A stretch of 64,000 nt of DNA, taken from Strongylocentrotus droebachiensis. Lineage: Eukaryota > Echinodermata > Echinoidea > Camarodonta > Strongylocentrotidae. Each line of letters starts with the position of its first letter. Positions within the stretch are counted from its first letter, which is position 1. Location: contig JAVYIG010001828.1 of NCBI GenBank assembly GCA_035222895.1, positions 62,001-126,000 on the forward strand, written 5' to 3'. Shown piece by piece: positions 46,436-56,790 of this stretch. Made by a program: the position numbers and the translations under genes. The notes below the pieces were generated by a model, which was not told the origin of the DNA, searched no databases, and saw only the letters and a program-made list of their open reading frames with translations.

Positions 46436-46665
46436 GAGGTGTTGTTGTCCAGTGGATAAGTCTCCGGACTGTGAACCACAAGATACAGGGTTTGAATCCC
46501 TGTCGCAGCACCAATGTCCTTTGGCAAGACATTAATCTACAATTGCCACCCTCCACCCAGGTGAATTAAATGGGTACCTGGCAGGAAATTTGTTCCTTGA
46601 AATGCTTGGGCATGGTAACAGCAGCTGTGTAAAAGCCAGGTTAATAATGTTGTTATTTTTGTTTT
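46436..46665 (+). mobile_element. tRNA-derived SINE
   Basis: Pol III promoter parts are visible: an A-box-like GTCCAGTGGATAAG (46447-46460) and a B-box GGTTTGAATCC (46489-46499), 29 bases apart. GGTGTTG at 46438 can pair with CAGCACC at 46506 as an acceptor stem, and CAGGG/CCCTG closes a 7-base T loop; D and anticodon arms are degraded. Downstream AAATGGGTACCTGGCAGG and the 'ggcaagacattaatctacaattgcca' region resemble, from memory, the central domain of the Nin superfamily of SINEs. The tail is T/A-rich. No intact tRNA gene. Confidence 0.7.
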
Positions 46666-48104
46666 GCTAGAGTTCTTTTAGAGCTTGCCAGAGCTAAATT
46701 GCTCTCCGCTTTTAAGGGCTATGTTTTTTTTTCTCGCTGGTATTATTTCTTCCTACCTCTTGCTTTGTAAGATTTCATTAGCATACTTCATGTGAAGATT
46801 GGAGTATTTTACCTGCTCATGTGTTTACAACTAATACACTTGAAAGGCTTCTCCGTATTATCTGGTTTTAAACCAGATTAGAAACCGTAGGGGGAGGAAC
46901 ACTTTATTGAAATGTTGCAGTTAAACTTTTAATGGGTCTTGAAAATGTAGTTACAGCAAATTAAGCAGAAGATATTTCTTTTTGACTTTCTAGCTTTTTA
47001 GAAATAACACATAAATACATTCTGCACTCTTGGAAAAAAAAAACTGTCCAGTTTACTTTTTCAAGTCGTTTAGAATTGGGCATTTAGCCAAAAGGTATCC
47101 TTGAAATTACAAGCTCACTGAAGCCATTCTAATTAAGCCTCATGACAATGCATTCCCTATACAAAGATACCTTGAGAGCCCAGTTAACCTTCATAAAGCA
47201 GGTCCCTAATGGTCTAATTCCCAGTCCTATTGTCCTGGTCCAAGGATTAGTCCAAGATCCTAAGGCTGATCACACCACAAAGGCTACAGGGACTGCCTTT
47301 CAGGGAGATCTTATAGGCCCAGGCGTGATTGTTGTGATCTTTAGACCTGAATGCATTTTGTGGCTACTGTCATGCCAACTAATGAAGAGCCTATTTAGGC
47401 TGTCACTTTAAGTTAGCATTCTAACATCAGCCCAACATTGGAGTTATGTGTCACTGTCAGTGAGATGCCCAGAGTCACAACAGCCAGTCTATCTTGTACT
47501 GAAGTTCATCTCACTCCGTCTGGTGTGACACTTGTGGAAATTATACTGCCTGGTTCACTTTCTGTTCTTGAGCAGTCTCTAGATGTGCTAACAGAAAGTT
47601 AGAAGCCGAATATGTAAGTTCTTTAGTTATGTCCGGTTAATGTGCATGGGTCTATATAGACATCAGAATTGAAGTAATAATCAAATATTTTAAGTATCTC
47701 TTTGAAGGAACTCATCCATTAGGAAGCCTGGTGAATAATGGTACCATGATGTAATTCAGATCTTTATAGAATCATTTAAAGAAAAGGTGAACCAAGTCAA
47801 GTCATAACTTTTAAAATATATTTTATTACCAGTAATCTAAAACAAAAATGACAATGCACGATGTCACTTCTGTCAAATTTCGGTAAAGAAACATTTTATC
47901 TCCAAAAAAATCTCTTCTATATAGCAATTGTGTCTTTGAGAAGAGATTATTATACTTCAAGTTTATACAATTAAGGTCACTTCTTGTATAGCTGTTGTGG
48001 CATCTATAATATACCCCCCAAATATAATATACTTGTTTTATATTTCTGTCCCTTTGGTTGTGTTGTACCTTTTTCTTTCCTCTATTTTCATCCTAACATA
48101 TCAG
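46666..48104. other. Unique sequence, no supported gene
   Basis: The 89-codon frame at 47142-47411 lies in complex sequence but has no matching donor and no domain. Confidence 0.4.
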
Positions 48105-48141
48105 TCAATAAATCAGTCCAGTGATCTTCTCCCTGATGAAG
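48105..48141 (+). CDS. Possible 37-nt micro-exon
   Basis: Preceded by a long pyrimidine tract with branch-point-like TCCTAAC and then ATCAG; followed by a good donor AAG/GTGAGA. In phase 0 it reads SINQSSDLLPDE plus one base. The branch point is very close to the AG, so use may start at the AG 13 bases later. It is too short to judge coding by composition. Confidence 0.2.
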
Positions 48142-48368
48142 GTGAGAAGAGGTTTGCTTCCCCTGTGACTGGAGTTCTCAAATTGGCAACGGATTTGAGA
48201 CTGAGGGCTCTAAGGATTCAGAGACCCTGATCATGTTTCCATGATTTACCCAAGCTTCTCCGCTTAATTCACCTCGGTGTGATTGGGAATTCCCTCTGAC
48301 GTAACGGACGTATAGTAACACGAGATTGAACTCTGATTCGGGTGCAGGGGTCCGTCACTTATCATCTG

Positions 48369-48419
<51 letters not shown>

Positions 48420-48592
48420 TTTTTCTCTCTCTCTCCCCCTCTCTTTTTTTCTCTCTCTCTCCCCCTCTCTCTCCCTCTCTCTCTCCCTCTCTCCCCCCCT
48501 CTCTCTCTCTCTCTCTCTCCCTCTCTCTCTCCCTCTCTCTCTCCCTTTCTCTATCTCTTTCTTTCTCTCCTCTCTCTCTCTCTCTCTTCTGC
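48369..48592 (+). repeat. (CT)n microsatellite tract
   Basis: Nearly continuous CT with T and C runs; another (CT)n lies at 48809-48848. Ser/Leu frames are artefacts. Confidence 0.95.
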
Positions 48593-48807
48593 CATATTTG
48601 TCTTTACTTACATTCCTTTTGTCTCGATTATATGTTCTCTTTCATGTACTTAAATTAGCTTTTATACCATGATAGTATACTGTTCATTTTCCTTCTAATC
48701 TTTATCTCTTTCTCCCTATTTTTTTCTCTCCTGGCCCTCTCTAATGTTCGCACATGATCTTCTCATTTTCTTTTAATTCTACATTAGTCTCTCCTCTCCT
48801 TCTTTTT

Positions 48808-48848
<41 letters not shown>

Positions 48849-48849
<1 letters not shown>

Positions 48850-50717
48850 ACACTTCCTTTCAGTGTCTGTCTGCCCTTCTTTTGCTCTTTCGTTTGCTCT
48901 TTCTCATCCTCCATCTTTCTCTCTTTTCCTCATGCTCCTCTGCTTTTCTCTTGTACACTCTCGGTCTGTCTCACTGTCCATCTTTCTCCCATCTTAATTT
49001 CCTCCTGCACTCCTCTTATCATAATTAGGTGTAAAAGAGTGTTGTGTATGTGTGAAAATGTTGCCACACGAGGCAGATCGATGTCATAAGATATTCATGG
49101 AACTGGGTTCAGATTTGTATGTCAGGGGGAAAGCGATCTAAACTTCGCCATCTCCAAAAGTGGAGCCGGCCCACCCACGGTCATTCCTGAAAGGGTTGAT
49201 GCCCTCAATGTTGTAATACCACTATCAGAAAAAGTGTTTTGTTTGAAAATGAAAACAAAGTATTTTTGTTCATGGCTCACTTTCACGTTGTTGTGTATTT
49301 GAATGTCCTATCAAGTACAAAGATTAATAAAGAGGCTCTAAAGAGAAATTTTGAAGTAACGATAAGGAAATATTAAAAAACACCAACAACTAAACACATT
49401 TTAAACAACAGTTCAAAATGTGTCCTAATGTGTTTTTGGAAGAAAAAAAATACATACATTTTAATTTGGGAGAGAAAAATATGATTATATTTCATTGGTT
49501 CTAATATGTTTGTCATTTTGAATCTTAGATAAGTTTGTCTCTATGATTTGTTGGCCTTTTAAGTACAATTATAAGATGAAGACTTATATTCAGGTAAGTA
49601 ACAGAACCAAATTTGGGTTGAGTAATTAATATGACATGCAAATGATTACCACTACTAATTGACTGGTGTACAAATCTTTAAACAGTATCAAAATGCCTGC
49701 TTAGATCCAGAAGTGCATTTATATATATAAAAACCTTTCCGTCTCTAAACAGACTTAAACAAGAATCTTTCTTTCTACCGATGAACTTGAACCACGCAAT
49801 CAATACCCTTCTTTTCATCTGACATGGATAACTTTTCAACCTATCCTGAGAAACTTTAAAGAATATTTGGCATTGCAGATGTGGGATGGTATCTAAAGGA
49901 ATGTCGCATATGATCAAAAAAGCTTGCACTAAAAAGGACGCCTGAAGATGTGGGCTGGTCCGGTCCATATCTGCCGTCCCCGATTACCCCTCTCATTATT
50001 TATGTCGGACTAGAGACGAAAGGCTTGTTCAGACGAGACAGAATTTATATGAAACTAATAGACTCCTGTCATATAGCGAAATGGGTGTTCATACTGGATA
50101 TTAACGTTGTATGGAGATAATATTTTAGGAGAGGTCTAACAGTTGACATGGCAGCTGGCCAATCATAAGTGCACGCTCATGATAAGCCCTGCCCAGTCAT
50201 ACGTTTGTTTTACGATACAACGTGATGATATTCAGATATGAACAGGATCCTGACACTTTATCAAGTTTTTATTCATGCTCGAACATAAGTTTTGTTTTAC
50301 AACGTTTTGTTATACAATATGCAGACTAGACAATGAATTATGTTTAGTATAGCTATACAGATTTTGAACAGCCGGCCATACAACAAATTTAGGTACGGTA
50401 GTCTGAACGGGAGGTTGGGCGCATCGCTGAGATTCTAGGAGGCTCTGCGGACATGATTCATGTTCAAATGCCTCCATTGCCTGGATTTTTATGATGAATG
50501 ATTGTTTAGATTGTGGGACCACGACTCTCCCTCTTGATTAATGTACATTCCGATAATACATGAGCAGCTTGCGTAAATTTTGATGAGGTATATAGCGTGC
50601 CGGGACGTGTCTTTTGTTGAAAAATGTAGAGTAATTTATGATGCATGATCATCAGGCTCGGACATGAGGACAAGTATTGCGATGGTGAGGGAATGAAAAG
50701 TTGTGCTAACTTTTCTC
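48849..50717. other. AT-rich unique sequence, no supported gene
   Basis: ATTCAG/GTAAGTAAC at 49588-49602 is a near-perfect donor, but only a 30-nt open piece precedes it. No other exon evidence. Confidence 0.45.
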
Positions 50718-50720
50718 TTA

Positions 50721-51213
50721 AGGCGTGTCTGCACTATCTCGAGATTGCCAAATATCCAGCTATTTGAATTATCCCGATCGCAAACTATCCAGCTTATTTG
50801 CGTCTTCATTAGACCGAAGTAGCAAATTAGCTGGATAGTTGGTCGGGATAATATCCCAAGATATCTCGGTCTAGTTTGCGGTTTTCCGTGTTTACTCGAG
50901 GTCAGTGGTTGCGAGGTCAGCGCTGAGCGGTATAGATCGCATGTGCGAACCGGAAATCGTTGTGCATGATGGGATCGGGATAATTGACTCCGTACTTCGG
51001 TCTAATGAAGACGGTCGCAAACTATCCCGCTAGTTCGGAAATAGAAGGATATTTTGCAAACTAGACCGAGATATCTTGGGATATTATCCCGACCAACTAT
51101 CCAGCTAATTTGCCACTTCGGTCTAATGAAGACGCAAATAGCTGGATAGTTTCGATCGGGATAGTTCAAAATAGCTGGATATTTGGCAATCTCGAGATAG
51201 TGCAGACACGCCT
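50721..51213. mobile_element. 493-bp foldback MITE with ~160-bp arms and TTA flanks
   Basis: Ends AGGCGTGTCTGCACTATCTC and its exact reverse complement; arms 50721-50880 and 51055-51213 match almost base for base with a few indels. TTA lies outside both ends (50718-50720, 51214-51216). The core holds a third partial copy of the motif around CTTCGGTCTAATGAAGACG (near 50996). PIF/Harbinger-like by duplication length; subterminal words are shared with 4296-4628. The high arm identity implies a young element or gene conversion between arms. The minus-strand frame 51002-51259 is an artefact of the arm. Confidence 0.85.
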
Positions 51214-51216
51214 TTA

Positions 51217-53280
51217 GTGAGGGAGATGGGAAATTTTGTATAAACAATTTATGCACCAACTAGACTGCAGGGCATAATGATTTTGATGGATTATTAAAGG
51301 TCCAGGTCAGCTGTTTGGAGGTAAAATAGAAAGATTGAAAAATCTGGAGCGGAGATATCCTTTTTAGTGTATGGAAGAGTGCGGGGGGGGGGGGGGGTTA
51401 TCGGGTTATCGGGTTAAGAGGATGTTTATGATTAGACATTCATAACAGTGTTGTAAATTATTTATTTTTTACAATTTTTTTAATTGATATGATTTAAGAA
51501 AAGTTTCAAAGCTTCTACTGAATGAGCAATTACAATCATTTGGCATGTATTTTGAAAATGGCAAATGCCAAATTTATTATTTTGATTTGAAAAACATAAT
51601 CCTACGCGATAGAACCTACTCGTTATAAGGTTAGTCATGTAACATAAATTAATGCAGGATTGTTTTAAGGTTACAATTACAATATATATTTGTTTAATTA
51701 CAATATCAGATTATTTACAACCATGCTAGCATCTTGAGTAAGGTTATGTTTCTACTTCCCTTTAAATGCGGTAGGGAGTGAATATTCTGGAATTTGGTAC
51801 AAAAAGAGAGAGGTATTTGTACTCTAAATCAAATTGTGCGGATGGTCATTTATCTAAGAGCAGGTATTGTAGATCCCAGTAATATAATTTGTTGTTGGCT
51901 TCTACCATTTTTATGACATTGTGCAATTGTGATGACATCCATGTTTCCATGGCAACTACAGGAAGCATGACTGTGAGAGAAGGACCATCGTTGCGTAATC
52001 AAATTTGTTTACACTATTAATCGCTTGTACTTCATAATACCGAGCCTCATCATGCTATATTTAGCGGCGATGACATGATGCACTTCTTCATCGTCTCCTT
52101 GGCACTTCCTCCCTGTCGGATTCATCCTTAATTCCGTCCGTGCTTTGCCCCTCTTCAGGTTCAAGCACCGATTAGTGGACGTTCGGCCGCGTAAAGTCGC
52201 AATTTGGATTCCCACTCTGCCCCGCGCCCCCCCGTCCCAAATTAAATGAAAGCACGAGATGCTGAGATGGCGGCAGGAAATGGTTTAACTTCGTTTTCGG
52301 GGTAACGGCACCACCGCTCCATCGCCGGTGGGGGTGGATGTCATGCCAGGCAGTTTCATTTTAATCAAGACGTACGTCACCGGGGTTAGTGGCCTAAAAG
52401 GGCGGCTGGATTTATGGGAGTCAACTCCCAACGGTGTGGCTTAAATTATCTTTGTTTGCTTGATTTATTATCTGATTTGTCTCGGGCTGAGGAATGCTGT
52501 ACACTTACTAAACTACACCATTCTCTTCAAGTTCTACACACCAATTTGACATGGATCCTTGTCTGTAATCTTTGTCATATGCAAACCATGATGGGCATGC
52601 AGTGGCATGATATTTTATCACAGGAGTTCATTGTGAATTATTCTTTTGATTAGTTTTTCAATACTAGTGCGTGTAGCTCTACCTAGAGAATGCTCTCACC
52701 AACCTTTGATAACAGTTTCTTAAATCTATCTTGAATTTATTATCTTCATGTGCCAATGCTCTGAAAAGGTTAAAGATAACAGATCAGATCAATGAAGTGA
52801 AGTTTTGTTTGCATGCACATAAGGTAGATAATGTGGGAAAATGTATATAGTCATGATTTCAAGGGGTGTTTTTGCAACCTTCTGACTTCTTGTATATCTT
52901 AGGTCAAGATTTCAAGATGTATTTATCACAATTACTCTGAATTTGTTCAACCTATAAATATATCTTTTAGGAGAGAACAAATCAATCATGAAAAATACCA
53001 ACTATACATACTACCTGAAGTAGCATAAGACATTTATCTCCTTGAATTAATAGTTAACCTCTGGATTCGTTATTCAATTGATTCCTTATCTAGCCATTTA
53101 GCTTATTATCTCTCATTTACCGTCCTTTCTCTACCCCTCGCCAGCTACCTCATTCATTAAATCTCTTCTTTCATATATATAATCTATGCATGTACCCCCC
53201 CCCCCCCACCCCCAATCCTTTCAACCAAGTTGTCAGATGAAGATGTGAAAACACTCTAGTTTATGAAGTATTCAATGCTC
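51217..53280. other. Unique sequence; GC-rich islet at 51950-52430
   Basis: G run at 51384-51398. 51950-52430 is complex and CpG-rich, with a forkhead-type TGTTTAC and ACGTACGTCACC, but no exon with paired splice sites. Plausible regulatory islet. C run near 53197-53208. Confidence 0.45.
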
Positions 53281-53433
53281 TCTAACTCCTTCTCTCACTC
53301 CATATCTCTCTCCCTCTCTCTCTCTCTCCTTCTCACCATCTTGCTTCTCTCCTCTCTGCTCTCTCCTATTATGTTTCTCCCTTTTTGAAAATCAGAGGGA
53401 AATGTGACAAGAGTAAGTCACCTCATTACCCTC

Positions 53434-53483
<50 letters not shown>

Positions 53484-53515
53484 TCTCTCTCTCTCCCTCC
53501 CTTTCCCTCTCTTCC

Positions 53516-53556
<41 letters not shown>

Positions 53557-53734
53557 TGTGTCTCTCCTTTCTTTCCCTCTATTTTCCTTTACCTCCTGAC
53601 TGGATACACTACCCTTAGCTACCAAGCCAGATAGCATCTCTCCTATGTCCTTCTTCACCTTCCTACTTCTCCTCTTTCTCTCCCTCTTTCTCTCCCTTTG
53701 CTCTCTCTCTCTCTCTCTCTTCCACCCCTCTCCC

Positions 53735-53772
<38 letters not shown>

Positions 53773-53860
53773 TTCTTTTCCTTTCTTTCCTCTATTTCCC
53801 TCTACCCTTAGCTACCGAGCCTGATAGCATCTCCTCTTCGCATTTCTTCACCTTCCCACC
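53281..53860 (+). repeat. CT microsatellites with a duplicated unique insert
   Basis: (CT)n blocks at 53438-53552 and 53704-53775. The non-repetitive piece around TACCCTTAGCTACCAAGCC (53610-53675) recurs near 53803-53865 (TACCCTTAGCTACCGAGCC), so the whole unit is locally duplicated. Confidence 0.85.
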
Positions 53861-54640
53861 TCTCCCCTATCTTATCATCTGTAGATGTGAAGACATTCAA
53901 TCACATCCCTCTCAACCCACTCACCCTCAAAAGATAACATTTACTTGAGATAAACCACCTACTTTCCTAGAACAAACAGGACTGTCACGAACTACATATG
54001 TATGTCAAATTTTCCCTTTTTAAAATGAAACAGGATTCTGATCCAGTTTACATACTGAAAACTCTTTCTGATGATGCTTATAAACTCATAGTTTTTATGT
54101 TTCTTTTCTGTTTCAAAGAAGAGGTCAATGTGGTGGCTTGTTCAAAAACCCAATTTCTTTACACAATTTTCTTTCCAATATTAGGTTAGGCACTTTTGCT
54201 TGACTATGCAATTACTGTATGCAAATTCATGCAAAGATGTGTTTATGGTATGGAGAGTTGAGGTAAAATAGAAGCAAAGTGTTCCACTGAGAAACAAATG
54301 GAGTCAATTCTGGATTGTGCATATTTTGATGTGGGGTTTTATCTTTCTCTGGCTATCTACTGGAAACACATATTGAACCCGGTGATCTACGATGCAATCG
54401 CTTCTAGCCCATTCCCCGTTTTCCTACTTGCGAACGAACTGAAAGTAGATATGAAATTGGATCTCAGATCTTGAAAAATGGGAGTAACTTGCTTCTCTCT
54501 TCCTCTGCACCAAAGGTCAAGGCTAGAGTTTGGGGTGATTTTGTTTCAAGGGGGTCATTACCATATTTCATGCCCTAGTTGCTTTCTCTCCAACAGCCTT
54601 CCATCAGAAAAAGAAAAGCTGTATCATATATCGTCCGCTG
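53861..54640. other. AT-rich unique sequence, no supported gene
   Basis: Short frames only; no splice-bounded segment. Confidence 0.5.
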
Positions 54641-55045
54641 AGAGCCAGATGGGTGTTAACTCTATGTTTAAAGTACATGAGTTAATACTCTTCTGGCTCC
54701 AAACAAACTATCTTTTTGTGCCCTTACTGCTTCCCTGGAGCTGTGAGTGGGTTTTGAATTTTTTTATGCCACTTAAATGTCTTCCATAAGTTGTTTCCAG
54801 GGGCGAGAAGATTGTTGTTTGAGAGCCAGAAGGACGTAGACTCTGTTTCAAATTACACAAATTAATGCTCTTCTGGTTTCAAAACAGACAGTAGCTTTTT
54901 GTGCCCTTACTGGTTCCTTGGAGCTGTGAGTGAATCTTCAAAACTGTTCCACAGGTTGTTTCCAGGGGCGAGAAAACTGTCTGTTGGGAGCCAGAAGGAC
55001 GTTCACTCTGTTTAAAATAAACAGGTTAATGCCCTTCTGGCTGTC
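54641..55045 (+). repeat. Three-unit tandem array, each unit with a palindrome
   Basis: Palindromes start near 54641, 54822 and 54987, each with an arm like GAGCCAGAAGGACGT and a right arm such as GTTAATGCCCTTCTGGCT. Inter-palindrome DNA is also repeated: TTTTTGTGCCCTTACTG, TGGAGCTGTGAGTG, TTGTTTCCAGGGGCGAGAA. Spacings of 181 and 165 bp. This spacer is unrelated to that of the 45.3-46.2 kb array. Confidence 0.85.
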
Positions 55046-55344
55046 TGCAGACTTGATTATTATGCCTTACGGTGAATTAGTATCGCAAACTGAATTCTGC
55101 TGGCTTAGATAATATTCTTCTTTAAAGCTTTAGATATCTGGGTTTGCTATGAATAATTTTAAAATGCTTAATTCCTGCTCAATACGAGACAGTCCATATG
55201 TTACAATAACATATGTCTCTCATTTTCATCCATTTTAGTGAATATATCAATTGTTTTTACCTTAATGATAATTATAGTGATGCTGAAATCATATTTTGAA
55301 TTCTCAAAGGTTACCGGTATTTTAAAGGGATTGGGTAACTTTGT

Positions 55345-55500
55345 CTCAGATTCTGAAACAAAATCCTGGATTTAGCTCATGCTGCAATGATAATTATAAA
55401 CCTTTAGGTCAGTCAGAAACCCATGACTTTTACAAGCTGATCGCTTGTTTGATTATCAAGATATGATTATGATTGGAAATCGAAATCAAATTTGAGTTTT
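55345..55500 (-). repeat. Interspersed repeat, reverse copy of 14660-14825
   Basis: AAACAAAATCCTGGATTTAG, CTCATGCTGCAATGATAATT and CCATGACTTTTACAAGC are reverse complements of blocks at 14660-14825. Confidence 0.65.
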
Positions 55501-55811
55501 CCCAACAGTTTTTATAACACTACAGTCTATTGGGGAAAATGAGTACCCGGGTATGGTAAAACTGGTCACTTAACGATTTTTTACTTTTGTGGAAGCGCGA
55601 TCTTTTTTGAGGGTTTCATTATTACACCATATCACAGACATTGATGACACGTAGAGCCATGCTTCTTAGATTTAACATTGTTAAACGATGCCTTGAAGTT
55701 CTGGTAAATTGAACTGATAAGTAAAGATTAGTCTACAAGTAAAAACAAAAACAGAATACATACATGTATGTGTAAGTGTTCTTCCCATATTTAGATGAGT
55801 CGGTGTCATGT

Positions 55812-55884
55812 CGTCTGCCGAGTCAGAAAGGCATTAAATAGTGCTATGTTGAAGTATATGACTTCATGTTCTTCTTGCTCTAGG
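55812..55884. repeat. ~65-bp palindromic element, degraded copy
   Basis: Arms CCGAGTCAGAAAGGCATTAA and ACTTCATGTTCTTCTTGCTC around GTTGAAGTATATG. Confidence 0.6.
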
Positions 55885-56639
55885 CGGACCATGTGGTCCT
55901 GCTGTAGGGATTTCCTTGATTTCTGTAGCAACTGTTCTGACCGTTTTCAAGACCATCTATTCAAGGAATGTCCGTTAAGGAGCTTGAATTTGTTTACGTC
56001 AAGGAGGCAAATCCCTTGTCTGCAATAAGCCGCAATTCTCTTCGGGTCACATGGTCTTTGTGTCAATAATTCATCATGCAGGAAAGTTTAAAGTGGAGTA
56101 CGGCCGGTTCAGATTTGGACAAAACAAGATTGACCGACAAAGAAATGGATGCTATGGCCCTGACTGACCCATTGGTCAATCAGGGCTACATGATTTATTT
56201 TAACCTTGTCTCTCTGGAATAATTTCAGAAGAGGATGGTTTTTTGTCTGAGAGCTAATTAGACGCCAGAAAGTACCCATGGTCATCCTCAATGTTATGAC
56301 GGCACTAGTGGCATTGTGGGAAGGGTCAGCCAATCAGTCATTTTGCCCCCACATTAATAGAAATCATCCTTTTATTTCATCACTCAGAGAAATTCTGTTG
56401 GGTATTAATCATGAATCTTCAAGTGATTATTGGCTAAGTAGATTTTTTCTGAGGACAGTGCGAAAATAGGTTAAGAGCACCTAGAGCCAAGCAAGAGTGC
56501 GTAAGATTGTCCTGGTTTTGAGGTAGTAAACAACCTTTGCAATGTTTTGAATATTGTTTGACATTACAGAGGTTGACCTGCTTTAAGATTGATTAAAGTT
56601 GGGTGTGAAGAAGGCACAAATCTGTCTGTAAATGTAGAG
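55885..56639. other. Unique sequence, no supported gene
   Basis: Short frames on both strands; no exon signals. Confidence 0.45.
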
Positions 56640-56790
56640 AAGCTTCAATTCAATTCAATTCAAGTTTATTTTTCATTAATAGCACATTGGAATACTTTAT
56701 ATATCTTCATATGCTACGAGCGCTTAAAGACATTGGTGATAAGTGCTTTATAAGCACTGTTTTTATTATTATTATTTATTATCATATGAA
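56640..56790 (+). repeat. SINE/LINE-like 3' tail
   Basis: TTCAATTCAATTCAAGTTTA, then GAGCGCTTAAAG, AAGTGCTTTATAAGCACTG and an ATT microsatellite; same tail style as 12515-12590. Confidence 0.55.

Noticed and set aside
46438-46512. tRNA gene
   Set aside because: A and B boxes exist, but D and anticodon arms do not fold properly and a SINE body follows.
49559-49588. 30-nt piece before a perfect GTAAGT donor
   Set aside because: Single donor match without a convincing acceptor; too short to evaluate.
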